The translations under genes and the position numbers were made by a program. The notes below the pieces were generated by a model, which was not told the DNA's origin, did no database searches, and saw only the letters and a list, made by a program, of their open reading frames with translations. Below, in pieces: positions 33,148 through 41,767 of a stretch of 64,000 bases of DNA. Source of the stretch: Gemmatimonadaceae bacterium (GTDB lineage Bacteria > Gemmatimonadota > Gemmatimonadetes > Gemmatimonadales > Gemmatimonadaceae); contig JAICJQ010000002.1 in the NCBI GenBank assembly GCA_025928335.1, forward strand, positions 1-64,000, written 5' to 3'. Positions within the stretch are counted from its first letter, which is position 1. Each line of letters opens with the position of its first letter.

Positions 33148-36069
33148 CTATTCGGCCTTGGTCGCCAGCCAGTTGTCTCCATCGGCAATATCCACGACGA
33201 GCGGCACCGCGAGGGTGGCCGCGTGCTCCATTTCATACGTGACCAGGGACTTCACGTCGTCGAGCTCGGGCCCGGGAACTTCGAACACAAGTTCGTCGTG
33301 GACCTGGAGCAGCATTTTGGCGTTGAGCGCGCGAGCCATGAGCGCTTGGTGAATTCGGATCATGGCAATCTTGATCAGGTCGGCCGCCGAGCCTTGGATT
33401 GGTGAGTTGGCAGCTGTGCGCTCACCGAACGCCCGGATGTTGAAGTTTCGATCACGGAGCTCGGGGATATACCGGCGCCGATTGAAGATCGTTTGGACGT
33501 AGCCGTGCTCGCGCGCGAATTCGACCATCGAATCCAGATACTCGCGCACTCGATAAAACCGTTGGAAATACCGCTCGATGAATTCCTTGGCTTCGGCGTG
33601 GGTGATTTTGAGCTGCCGCGAGAGGGCGTGAGGACCTTGGCCGTAGATGGTCGCGAAATTGATCGTCTTCGCGCGCGCGCGCATGTCTTTCGTGACTTGC
33701 TCGAGCGGAACGTCAAAGATCAGGGCTGCGGTCTGCCGGTGAATGTCGCCACCCACTCGGAAAGCCTGAACGAACGCCGGGTCATCAGAGAGATGGGCGA
33801 GCAGGCGTAGTTCGATCTGTGAGTAATCGGCGGCGACGAGCGTCCACCCGCGGCGAGGGATGAAGCCTCGACGGATATCACGTCCGAGCTCTCGACGAAT
33901 CGGGATGTTCTGGAGATTGGGCTCGCTCGACGACAAGCGCCCCGTCGCCGCGGTCGTCTGGCTGAACGACGTGTGCACACGACGCGTACGCGGGTGGACG
34001 TACGCCGGCAACGCGTCGATGTACGTGCTCTCCAGCTTTGCGATTTCCCGATACTCCATCAAGAGCACCGGGAGTTGATGGCCATCTTCAGCGAGCTGTT
34101 GAAGCACACTCGCATCCGTCGACGGCCCAGTCGGCGTCTTCTTGAGAACGGGCAAGCCGAGGCGCTCGAAAAGGATCTCCCTCAACTTGGGATTGGAGTT
34201 GATGTTGAATTCCTCGCCGGCCGTGGCGTAGATGTCTTGCTCGACCCGCTTTCGCTCGCGCTCGAAGCGTTCCTTCAACGACTGGAACCATTCGAGGTCG
34301 ATCGTGATGCCGGCCCATTCCATCTCGGCGAGCACGTCGACGAGCGGAATCTCGACCTCGTGGAACAGGCGCGTGAGTTGGAGCGTGTCCAGCTGCGTCT
34401 CGAAAAGCCCGCGAAGGCGCCAGGTGATGTCGGTGTCTTCACACGCGAAGTCGCGGGCGCACTCGATTGGAACCTGATCGTACGGAACCGCGTCCTTGCC
34501 TTTCCCACATAGGTCGTCGAACGACGTCATCTTGTGGTTCAAGAACTCGAGTGCGAGGAGATCCAAGCCATGGGATCGCCGTCCGGGATCGAGTACGTAG
34601 CTCGCGATCATCGTATCGAAATCCAAACCGCGAAGCGTGACGCCCGCCGCCCGAAGCACCAACAGGTCGAACTTTGCGTTCTGGGCGGTTTTCTTCGCCG
34701 TCGCATCCTCGAGCAAATCGACGAGGGGTTTCATCGCAGGATCGTCGAGCGGCGGAAGGTTCTTGATACGCGACGCACCCTGCGCCAGCGCACGCGCCGC
34801 GATGCTCGCGGGTTCAGCGGTCTTCTTCGCTCGCGTCTTGCGCGGCGCGACCTCCTCGCTCGGGGCGAGCAGATCGCCGAGCATCAGGTCGCCTTGGCTC
34901 TCGACGCGCGCCGAGTGGCTGAGCGGCAGGTAATACGCTTCCCCGGAATCAACCGCGATCGAGAGACCGACGAGTCGCGCGCGCAATGGATCTAGCGGGT
35001 ACGGCGCATCGGCATCGACGAGGGTCTCGGTGTCGATCGCGATGTACGGCGCCCGCCGGGCGCGCGTGATGAGCTTCTCGAGCGCGGGAATGGTGTCGAC
35101 GGTCGTGTAGTGGACGACGGGTGCGGCCGGCTGCTCGGCGACGACGTCGCCGCCCGCCTCCTCGACGGGCAAGTTCTTGGCGAGGGTATGGAACTCCAGC
35201 TCTACATAGAGGGTGCGCAGGCGCGAGTAGTCCGGGGTCGACAGCCGCATCGCCTCGAGGTCGAGCGTAACGGGAAGGTCTTGGCGAATCGTGACGAGAT
35301 CCTTCGAGAGAATCGCCAGATCCCCTTGCTCGAGCAGCGCTTCGCGCGGCCGCTTCTTCGTCAACTCGGCTGCGTGCGCGAGAATGTTCTCGACGGTGCC
35401 GTACGAGTTCACCAGTTCCTGCGCCGTCTTCTCCCCGATGCCTTTAACGCCGGGAACGTTGTCTGACGAATCGCCGACCAACGCGAGGTAGTCGGTGACG
35501 AGCGCCGGCGGAACACCGAGGCGCTCCGCGCCGTTCTCGACGCTGACCCATTGCTCCTCGACGCTGGCCGGTCCGCCTCGTCCCGGGTTGAGCAGCCAGA
35601 CGCCGGGACGGACGAGTTGCTGAAAGTCCTTGTCGCCCGAAACTACAACGACGTTGTTTCCGGCTTCGACCCCTTGTCGCGCCAACGTGCCGATGACGTC
35701 GTCGGCTTCATAGCCTGCTAATGTGATAATTGGAATGCGGTGCGCATCGAGAACGTCCCGGATGCGCTCCATGCCGCGATCGAAATCCGATTGCAACTCC
35801 TCGGTGAGTTTTTCACGAGTCGCCTTATAGGCCGGATATCGCTCGTGCCGAAAGGAGAGGCCCGAGTCGTGGACCCAGCCGAGATAGTCTGGGCGGTGGC
35901 TGTCGAGCAGCCGCTGCAAGAAATTGACGATACCCCATGCAGCTGATGTATTCTCGCCGCGACTGGTAGTCAGCGGCCGCGAGATGAGGGCGAAGAATGC
36001 GCGATAGATCAGCGCATAGCCGTCGACCAGAAACAGCCGAGGCGATTGAGCGGGGGGAGGCGCGGTCAC
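33148..36069 (-). CDS. polA: DNA polymerase I
   Basis: Repair and Okazaki-fragment polymerase, about 973 residues. An N-terminal 5'-3' nuclease domain (DGYALIYRAFFAL, GDSSDNVPGVKGIGEKTA) is followed by a 3'-5' exonuclease domain with intact motifs AIDTETL, NAKFDLLVL and DTDITWRL region, then a family A polymerase with DYSQIELRLLAHLS, the O-helix RAKTINFATIYGQG and VHDELVFE. Proofreading thus looks preserved. The track start is TTG; GTG at 36069 just before TAPPPAQSPRLFLVDGYAL is more plausible. A long insertion with Lys/Arg-rich RKTRAKKTAE lies in the exonuclease domain. Confidence 0.97.
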   Translation of the reverse strand: MTAPPPAQSPRLFLVDGYALIYRAFFALISRPLTTSRGENTSAAWGIVNFLQRLLDSHRPDYLGWVHDSGLSFRHERYPAYKATREKLTEELQSDFDRGMERIRDVLDAHRIPIITLAGYEADDVIGTLARQGVEAGNNVVVVSGDKDFQQLVRPGVWLLNPGRGGPASVEEQWVSVENGAERLGVPPALVTDYLALVGDSSDNVPGVKGIGEKTAQELVNSYGTVENILAHAAELTKKRPREALLEQGDLAILSKDLVTIRQDLPVTLDLEAMRLSTPDYSRLRTLYVELEFHTLAKNLPVEEAGGDVVAEQPAAPVVHYTTVDTIPALEKLITRARRAPYIAIDTETLVDADAPYPLDPLRARLVGLSIAVDSGEAYYLPLSHSARVESQGDLMLGDLLAPSEEVAPRKTRAKKTAEPASIAARALAQGASRIKNLPPLDDPAMKPLVDLLEDATAKKTAQNAKFDLLVLRAAGVTLRGLDFDTMIASYVLDPGRRSHGLDLLALEFLNHKMTSFDDLCGKGKDAVPYDQVPIECARDFACEDTDITWRLRGLFETQLDTLQLTRLFHEVEIPLVDVLAEMEWAGITIDLEWFQSLKERFERERKRVEQDIYATAGEEFNINSNPKLREILFERLGLPVLKKTPTGPSTDASVLQQLAEDGHQLPVLLMEYREIAKLESTYIDALPAYVHPRTRRVHTSFSQTTAATGRLSSSEPNLQNIPIRRELGRDIRRGFIPRRGWTLVAADYSQIELRLLAHLSDDPAFVQAFRVGGDIHRQTAALIFDVPLEQVTKDMRARAKTINFATIYGQGPHALSRQLKITHAEAKEFIERYFQRFYRVREYLDSMVEFAREHGYVQTIFNRRRYIPELRDRNFNIRAFGERTAANSPIQGSAADLIKIAMIRIHQALMARALNAKMLLQVHDELVFEVPGPELDDVKSLVTYEMEHAATLAVPLVVDIADGDNWLATKAE

Positions 36070-36172
36070 GGCGTGAGTCGCCGGCGCCGGGTCAGAGAGG
36101 AAGCGAGCATGACGAAAGGTCGGAGCACGACACGATGCGTTCAATCCCCGTGTTTCGTACTGACCAACGCAG

Positions 36173-36202
36173 CACCGCCCGCCGAGTCGTCGGCGGGCGG
36201 TG
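36173..36202. terminator. Strong GC hairpin between csp and polA
   Basis: A 13-bp perfect stem CACCGCCCGCCGA / TCGGCGGGCGGTG with loop GTCG. It lies 32 bases downstream of the second cold shock gene on the minus strand. No U-tract follows, so it may attenuate or protect the 3' end rather than terminate fully. Confidence 0.5.
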
Positions 36203-36233
36203 TCAGGTCGCTTCGTCCTTGGAGGCGGCTACA

Positions 36234-36434
36234 TCAGACCCGAACGACGTTCGCGGCATGAAGGCCTTTTTCGCCGGTCCGGATCTCGAATTCGACCTCT
36301 TGCCCTTCGGCTAGCGTCTTGAAGCCTTCCATGCTGATGGCAGAGAAGTGCACGAAGACGTCCTCTCCGCTGTCTTGTTCGATGAAGCCGTAGCCCTTGG
36401 CGTCATTGAACCACTTCACCTTCCCTCTGGCCAT
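36234..36434 (-). CDS. Cold shock protein (CspA family)
   Basis: A 66-residue OB-fold nucleic-acid-binding protein with RNP1 KGYGFIEQ and RNP2 DVFVHFSAI, closer to the standard CspA pattern than the copy at 1807. AGGAGG lies nine bases upstream of the ATG. A near-perfect sigma-70 promoter sits about 75 bases further up, giving a leader of about 65-70 bases, a length consistent with a cold-responsive untranslated region. A hairpin follows downstream. Confidence 0.97.
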   Translation of the reverse strand: MARGKVKWFNDAKGYGFIEQDSGEDVFVHFSAISMEGFKTLAEGQEVEFEIRTGEKGLHAANVVRV

Positions 36435-36507
36435 TCGAGCTGCCTCCTACGGGGTGATTCGATCCTGCACTTCCGGTGCTGGGCAAGCCAACCGACTTGC
36501 GGGGCCC

Positions 36508-36536
36508 TATATAGGTAGGGATCATCGATTTGTCAA
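36508..36536 (-). promoter_or_regulatory. Consensus promoter of the cold shock gene
   Basis: On the minus strand TTGACA (perfect -35) and TATATA (-10, 5/6) are separated by exactly 17 bases. This is the strongest promoter-like sequence I found in the window. Confidence 0.85.
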
Positions 36537-36674
36537 GGCGAGTGGAGTCTGCTGACGGCGCGCGTCGCGGGTGATTCGACAGCGCATTGCTTCACAGGGC
36601 GACTGCGAGCGACAACACGCCTCCGACAGGCGCGCTTGCTTGCCTCGCGTTGTGATGCGGATTAGGTTCGCCGC

Positions 36675-37586
36675 GTGCCACGCGAAAGCCTCGTAGGACA
36701 AACGATCGCCGGCTACTCGCTCGAGAGCGAGGTCGGTGAAGGCGGAACTTCCGCCGTATTCCGCGCAACGCACGCGGATCACGGAACTGTCGCGGTCAAA
36801 GTGCTGCGAGAGAAATTGCGCCAGGACCGCACCGCGGTCGCGCGCTTTCTACGCGAAGCGCGGTACGGAGAGCGGGTGACGCATCCGAACGTCGTCCGTA
36901 CGATCGAGATCGGCGAAGCGGGTCCGGGGATGCATTTCCTCGCCATCGAGTGGGCGACGGGGGAGATCCTCGAGAAATACGCGAAGCGGCAAGGGCCACT
37001 CGCCGTCGACGAGGTGTGTACGATCGTGAAGCAGATCGCCGACGCGGTTCAAGCCGCGCACTCCGTCGGCATCGTGCATCGCGATCTCAAGCCGGACAAC
37101 GTGATGTACGATCCGGCGTCGCACCTCGTAAAACTGCTCGATTTCGGAATCGCGACCGACACGGACCAGTCGCCGGAACAGCGGTTGACGCGCGCGGGAT
37201 TTTTTGTCGGGACATTGATGTACGTCGCGCCGGAAGCGCTGTCGGGCGAGCTGGTTGGTCCCCTCGCGGATCAATACAGTCTCGCGACGATTGCCTACTT
37301 CCTTCTCACGGCCTGCTTGCCGTTTCCCGCGAAGACACCTCGCGAGATGTTCTCGCAGCTGCTGTCTCAGCCGCCGATCACGCTCAATCAGGCAAAGCCG
37401 GGCTTGCGCTTTTCGCCGCAGGTCGAAGCAGTGATCATGCGCGGGCTGAGCAAGGAACCGGCGAAGCGATACCCGGACGTCGTCGCATTTGCGGCCGACT
37501 TTTGCCAGGCGGGGAGTGCGCCCGCGGCGAAGGACAAACCGGGATTTGCGTCGAAGCTCGCGTCGATGTTCCGAAAGAAAGACTGA
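36675..37586 (+). CDS. Soluble Ser/Thr protein kinase (Hanks type)
   Basis: A 303-residue protein kinase without a membrane segment. GEGGTSAVFRATH is the P-loop, AVKVL holds the ATP-binding Lys, VHRDLKPDNVM is the catalytic loop and LLDFGIA the DFG motif; an APE-like APEALSGE follows. The C-terminus is a short basic tail (SKLASMFRKKD). The start is GTG at 36675. Its stop abuts the stop of the convergent histidine kinase gene without any gap, so the two signalling genes face each other. Substrates are unknown. Confidence 0.93.
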   Translation: MPRESLVGQTIAGYSLESEVGEGGTSAVFRATHADHGTVAVKVLREKLRQDRTAVARFLREARYGERVTHPNVVRTIEIGEAGPGMHFLAIEWATGEILEKYAKRQGPLAVDEVCTIVKQIADAVQAAHSVGIVHRDLKPDNVMYDPASHLVKLLDFGIATDTDQSPEQRLTRAGFFVGTLMYVAPEALSGELVGPLADQYSLATIAYFLLTACLPFPAKTPREMFSQLLSQPPITLNQAKPGLRFSPQVEAVIMRGLSKEPAKRYPDVVAFAADFCQAGSAPAAKDKPGFASKLASMFRKKD

Positions 37587-38966
37587 CTAGGCGTTGAACG
37601 TCGGCGCGGCGGCGGAGAGCGCGGGCTCCAGATCGTCGGGATGAACGGGCAGCCAGAGTGTAAAGGTCGAGCCCTTTCCCAACTCGCTGTCCACGCGGAT
37701 GTCTCCACCCAGCAGCTGCGCGAGGCGCTTGGAGATCGCGAGCCCGAGTCCCGTGCCGCGCTGCATTGATTCGCTTCGCGGGCCGGCGTTCACCTGCTCG
37801 AACTCCTCGAAGATGCGCGCCTGATCTGCCGGCGCGATGCCGACACCCGTATCGACCACTTGGAGTGCCACCCACACGCGGCGCGCGTCAGGCGACTGCG
37901 CGGCGAGCACCGGATCGTCGGGCGTGCGGCGGCGATGACGCGCGTCCGGCGCCACCGGCGATGGAGCGCCAATGAGGCGAGCCCGGACCGCGACGCCACC
38001 TTGCGGTGTGTATTTCACCGCGTTGCCGATCAGGTTGACGAGAATCTGCCGGAGATGCGTCGGGTCGGTTCGAACGCGCGGCAGCGACGCGCCAACAGCG
38101 ATTGAGAAGCTGAGCCCACGCTCGTTGACCAGGGACTCGAGCTCACTCGCAATGTTGAGGACAAACGGACGGAGGACGATCGTCTCCGGATGCACCTCGA
38201 GGCGACCGGCGGCAATCTTCGCGATATCGAGCACCTGATCGACGAGATGGCGAAGGTGCGTCGCGGAGGCCGCGATGCGATCGACTGGCGGAACTTGCCG
38301 CGGCGACAGGTCGCCATATACGCCGTCCTTCAACAGCTCGACGAATCCGACGATGGCGTTGAGTGGTGTTCGCAACTCATGCGAGATGTTGGCGAGGAAC
38401 TCGCTTTTCGCCGTGTTGGCGCGAGCGACTTCGCTGTACAGCCGTTCGAGCTCCGCGGAACGCTCGGCAACACGAATAGCCTGACGGCGCTCGCGCAGCA
38501 CGCCGTAAGCGAGCAGCGCAACAGCGGCGAGACTGAGCCCGCCGAGCAGAATGCGGAAAGGCCCGACGTCATGTTCGTGTGCCACGACGAGCGTCCAGGG
38601 ACGGCGATCGCGAACCTCGATGGGTGAACTGGCGACGATGCCAGACCGCAAGGTTTCGCGAGCGCCGGAAACGAGGACCGTATCCCTTCCCACCAAGATT
38701 GCCGCGGCCGTTCGTTCACTCGGCCAACGCCCGATGATCGACTTGAGAGCAGGGCTCGCGCCCGGCGCAACCATTGCCGCGCTGTCGCGCAAAACGGCGG
38801 CGACGGCGTAGCTGGACTGCTGGGCGTCGATCGATGCCTGACGAGCGGCCGCACTCGCGAGGCCTCGGTCGCCCGCGATCAATCCGCCGATCATGAGCAG
38901 CAACGCCGCCGTCAGCAGCAGCGAAACGTCGCCGACCGACGTACGGGCGAGAGGCAATCGAACCAT
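37587..38966 (-). CDS. Membrane sensor histidine kinase
   Basis: A 459-residue two-transmembrane sensor kinase. TM1 is at about residues 13-33, a periplasmic sensor of about 100 residues follows, and TM2 is near 137-157. No HAMP is evident; a short coiled linker leads to the H-box ANISHELRTPLNAIVGF. The catalytic ATPase domain shows NLIGNAVKYTPQG (N box), VVDTGVGIAPADQ (G1) and RGTGLGLAISKRL (G2). No response regulator is adjacent, so it is an orphan kinase. Ligand unknown. Confidence 0.92.
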   Translation of the reverse strand: MVRLPLARTSVGDVSLLLTAALLLMIGGLIAGDRGLASAAARQASIDAQQSSYAVAAVLRDSAAMVAPGASPALKSIIGRWPSERTAAAILVGRDTVLVSGARETLRSGIVASSPIEVRDRRPWTLVVAHEHDVGPFRILLGGLSLAAVALLAYGVLRERRQAIRVAERSAELERLYSEVARANTAKSEFLANISHELRTPLNAIVGFVELLKDGVYGDLSPRQVPPVDRIAASATHLRHLVDQVLDIAKIAAGRLEVHPETIVLRPFVLNIASELESLVNERGLSFSIAVGASLPRVRTDPTHLRQILVNLIGNAVKYTPQGGVAVRARLIGAPSPVAPDARHRRRTPDDPVLAAQSPDARRVWVALQVVDTGVGIAPADQARIFEEFEQVNAGPRSESMQRGTGLGLAISKRLAQLLGGDIRVDSELGKGSTFTLWLPVHPDDLEPALSAAAPTFNA

Positions 38967-39018
38967 TTATTCTGCTACCGACCGGCGTTGAGGGTCCGCC
39001 GCCATTCCGAGAACCGCC

Positions 39019-39597
39019 ATGTCTAACCGAGACGATCTCATTTCGCTACTCGCCGCGCGTTCGGCGAGACGGGGCATCTTCACGTTAGCGTCGGGCAGGC
39101 AATCAACGTTATACATCGACGCCCGCATGACCACAATGAGTCCGGAAGGCCTGACGCTGATTGGGCCGATAGGCCTGGCCGCGCTACGGGACGCCGGTTG
39201 GACTCCCGACTCGGTGGGCGGCCTCACACTCGGCGCGGACCCGATTGCGTACGCCTTGGCGTACGCCAGCGCCGCCACACGTCGGCCCGTGCGTGCCTTC
39301 ACCGTGCGGAAGGAGGCCAAGTCGCACGGTGCCGGCAAATTGATCGAGGGGCCGTTTCAGGCCGGTGACCGTGTGGTCGTAATCGAAGATACGGTTACGA
39401 CCGGCAACTCAGCGCGAACGGCCGTCGCGGCCGTTCGCGCCGCCGGCGGCGAGGTGATCGGCGTGTTGGCACTCGTCGACCGCGAAGAGGGCGGTCGCGA
39501 AGCGCTCGCCGCGGAGGGGCTCGCTGTCGTGGCGCTGGCCACGGCGAGCGAAATTGTCGGTTCGATGGAGGGGAAGGCCGGCGCGACCGCGCCCTAG
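39019..39597 (+). CDS. pyrE: Orotate phosphoribosyltransferase
   Basis: Transfers a phosphoribosyl group from PRPP to orotate in pyrimidine synthesis. The 192-residue protein carries the PRPP-binding motif VVVIEDTVTTGNSA and the TLASGRQSTLYIDAR opening region (GIFTLASGRQSTLYID), plus the catalytic-loop lysines in VRKEAKSHGAG. It diverges from the histidine kinase gene. Its stop overlaps the stop of the convergent AraC-type gene in a shared CTAG. No other pyr gene is nearby. Confidence 0.95.
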   Translation: MSNRDDLISLLAARSARRGIFTLASGRQSTLYIDARMTTMSPEGLTLIGPIGLAALRDAGWTPDSVGGLTLGADPIAYALAYASAATRRPVRAFTVRKEAKSHGAGKLIEGPFQAGDRVVVIEDTVTTGNSARTAVAAVRAAGGEVIGVLALVDREEGGREALAAEGLAVVALATASEIVGSMEGKAGATAP

Positions 39598-40484
39598 TGG
39601 ATCAGACTTCGCGCGTACGCCGCGCCCCACGATGGGCTCAGGGGACGGAGCTGTCGGAGCCGCTCGAGCTGTGGGAGAACGAGCGTGTGCCGGAAGTGCT
39701 GGAGCATTCCCTCACCGTCGTACTGTTCGCGGAATTGCATCGCGGTCAGCTTCATCAGCGTGCGAACGTGGCGCCCGAAGCTTTGCGGCGACGAGTAGTC
39801 GAGATGGTTTGCGACGTTCGCGACGGAGAATCCAGGATTCTCGAACAGACGCGCGGCGCGAATCAACCTGGCCATCGCGAGATACTGCTTCGGGGCCGGG
39901 ACTCGTGCGCGAAAGAAGCGACTCATGAGAGTGCTCGGCAGGACGTCCAGTTGCTCCGCCAGCGCCCGTACGGTCGAGATGTGGGGGGGACACATAAACA
40001 GCACTTCAAAAAAACGCCAGCAGTCTCGCGGAGCGGCCGATAAGTCGATCGCCAGCTGGCTGAGCGCTTGGCGTTGCATGTCGTCGCCGCCGAGTCCGAG
40101 AAGGTATTGACGCAGCTCGCGCCATCCGTCGGAATCGCGCACGTCGACGAGTCGCCGCACGCCCGTTGACCCGAGATTGAGCATCGCCTGCGGCGTTGAT
40201 CGGTCGACTTGGGTGAGCAGGGCGACCGTGGGAACGCGCGGAAATTCGCGAACGAGCGCGGCGACCCCTGCCCTTGAATGGTGGTCACAGCATGCGACAG
40301 ACACGACGACGGCACTGACGCGATTCTCCTTGATGTCCTGCACGACCTCCGCGACCGACGAGCGGTGAACCGCTTGGTAGGAGCCTTCGCCGGCGGCATC
40401 GACGCGAACTCGCTCGCTCGGCGTGAGCATGGTGGCGATCGGGAGGACTTGTCGCGACGCGGAGGACACAGAACGTGAAAGCAT
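39594..40484 (-). CDS. AraC-type regulator with receiver-like N-terminal domain
   Basis: A 296-residue transcriptional regulator. The C-terminal region (about residues 170-260) has the double helix-turn-helix of the AraC family: VRALAEQLDVLPSTLMSRFF and FSVANVANHLDYSSPQSFGRHVR. The N-terminal 110 residues alternate strands and helices like a receiver domain, but the strand that should carry the phospho-acceptor reads AVVVSVACCD with no clear conserved Asp pattern, so it is probably a pseudo-receiver. The signal and targets are unknown. Confidence 0.85.
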   Translation of the reverse strand: MLSRSVSSASRQVLPIATMLTPSERVRVDAAGEGSYQAVHRSSVAEVVQDIKENRVSAVVVSVACCDHHSRAGVAALVREFPRVPTVALLTQVDRSTPQAMLNLGSTGVRRLVDVRDSDGWRELRQYLLGLGGDDMQRQALSQLAIDLSAAPRDCWRFFEVLFMCPPHISTVRALAEQLDVLPSTLMSRFFRARVPAPKQYLAMARLIRAARLFENPGFSVANVANHLDYSSPQSFGRHVRTLMKLTAMQFREQYDGEGMLQHFRHTLVLPQLERLRQLRPLSPSWGAAYARSLIH

Positions 40485-40648
40485 GATTTCCCCTCATGCG
40501 TTAGGGTGGGTGGGTCGGTCGGTGGGAACACGGTGGGTAACGCCGAGTTTCTGCTTTCGCGCGCGCACATTAATCCGCTCGCATCAGGTGGACGTCATTT
40601 GCGAGTCTGCCTTCTGGTTGCGCGCGCGCTGGTTTGATTAAGTTTTTC

Positions 40649-41025
40649 GAGTGTCAACCGGATGGTCGCGGCTGGGTTGCTTGGCCAGCCGAGGAAAGTC
40701 CGGGCTCCATTGGGCGCGCTGCCAGGTAACGCCTGGGCGCCGGCGACGAAAGCCGCCTGCGACGGACAGTGCCACAGAAAAGACACCGCCGACGATCTTC
40801 GGATCGGGTAAGGGTGAAAAGGCGAGGTAAGAGCTCACCGTGCGCTCGGCAACGGGCGCAGCACGGTAAACCCCAGCGGGAGCAAGGCCAAATAGGCAGC
40901 GAGAGGGGCCCACCTCGACAAAGACGCTGCGGGTAGGCTGCTAGAGGGCGCAGGCGACTGCGCTCCGAGAGGAATGACCGTCGGGACGCTCGTCGTCTTA
41001 CAGAACCCGGCTTACAGGTTGGCAC
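40649..41025 (+). ncRNA. rnpB: RNase P RNA (type A)
   Basis: The catalytic RNA that trims tRNA 5' leaders. Conserved blocks in order are GAGGAAAGTCCGGGCTCC (P4/CR-I), GACGGACAGTGCCACAGAAA, AGAGCTCACCG, AAACCCCAGCGGGAGCAAG, GAATGACCG and ACAGAACCCGGCTTACAG. The ends pair as helix P1: GTGTCAACC with GGTTGGCAC, which sets the boundaries to about a base or two. A UUCG-loop terminator follows at once. Its protein partner rnpA is 3.6 kb away. Confidence 0.95.
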
Positions 41026-41026
41026 A

Positions 41027-41061
41027 GCGGCGCGCTTGCTTCGGCAGCGCGCCGCGTTTTT
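41027..41061 (+). terminator. Intrinsic terminator of rnpB
   Basis: GCGGCGCGC and GCGCGCCGC arms plus a TGC/GCA extension close a TTCG tetraloop, with one bulged T, followed by GTTTTTA. It runs to the stop of the convergent DUF4126 gene. Confidence 0.9.
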
Positions 41062-41731
41062 AGTCGTCGTCGAATTCCCGGGCGCGAGTGACCCGCGTCG
41101 ACTCACGCTCCTCGGTGGTGCGCGGCGCCTGCATCAAACCGCGCGCCGGCATCCAGCGTCCGGTGAAGACCTGGCGCAAGGCGCGCCAGATGAGCCGAAC
41201 GGCGACGATCATTCCGGCGAGAACGGCTAAGGCGACGACCAGCGTTATGACGGGATGTTGCCAGATTGCGGTGGCGACGGCGGCAACCAGCGCGAGCTCC
41301 GCCGTATTGGCGATGCCGTTGGTGACCGGTTCGGGAGAGGCGTCGATCGCATACCGCAGACCGAGCTTCGTGGTGTGCGTCGTGACGGCGAGGCCGCCAC
41401 CGAGTAGCGCCGCGATGAGGACGACGAGGGGATCAGCGTGCCACGCCGTGGCCGCGGCGAGTGCCGCGGCGGCTGGCGGCCGAATGAAGCTGTGGAGTGT
41501 TTCCCAGGCCGCGGCGACTCCGGGAATGAGCGTCGCCACGAACTCGATGAGGTAGAGCGCGACGGCGACGGCGATCACGCCCATGTTGGCGAAGGCTTGT
41601 ACGGTGGTCGGGACGTCGTGAACCCAACCGAAGCGAACGGCGAACCCGGTGACGGCGACGGTCGCATACAGATTGAAGCCCGCTGCGTACGCAAGGCCGA
41701 GGGCCTGCATCAGCGTCACGAAGCCAATCAC
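41060..41731 (-). CDS. DUF4126 membrane protein
   Basis: A 223-residue integral membrane protein with about six hydrophobic segments. The block ASPEPVTNGIANTAELALVAA is characteristic of DUF4126, as is the LGLAYAAGFNLYATVAVTG opening. The C-terminal 40 residues are charged and probably cytoplasmic. GTG at 41731 has GGGAG seven bases upstream. The stop overlaps the last T of the rnpB terminator. Function unknown. Confidence 0.85.
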   Translation of the reverse strand: MIGFVTLMQALGLAYAAGFNLYATVAVTGFAVRFGWVHDVPTTVQAFANMGVIAVAVALYLIEFVATLIPGVAAAWETLHSFIRPPAAAALAAATAWHADPLVVLIAALLGGGLAVTTHTTKLGLRYAIDASPEPVTNGIANTAELALVAAVATAIWQHPVITLVVALAVLAGMIVAVRLIWRALRQVFTGRWMPARGLMQAPRTTEERESTRVTRAREFDDD

Positions 41732-41767
41732 CGGCGATCTCCCGCCCCCCAGGGGAGGCCGTGGATG

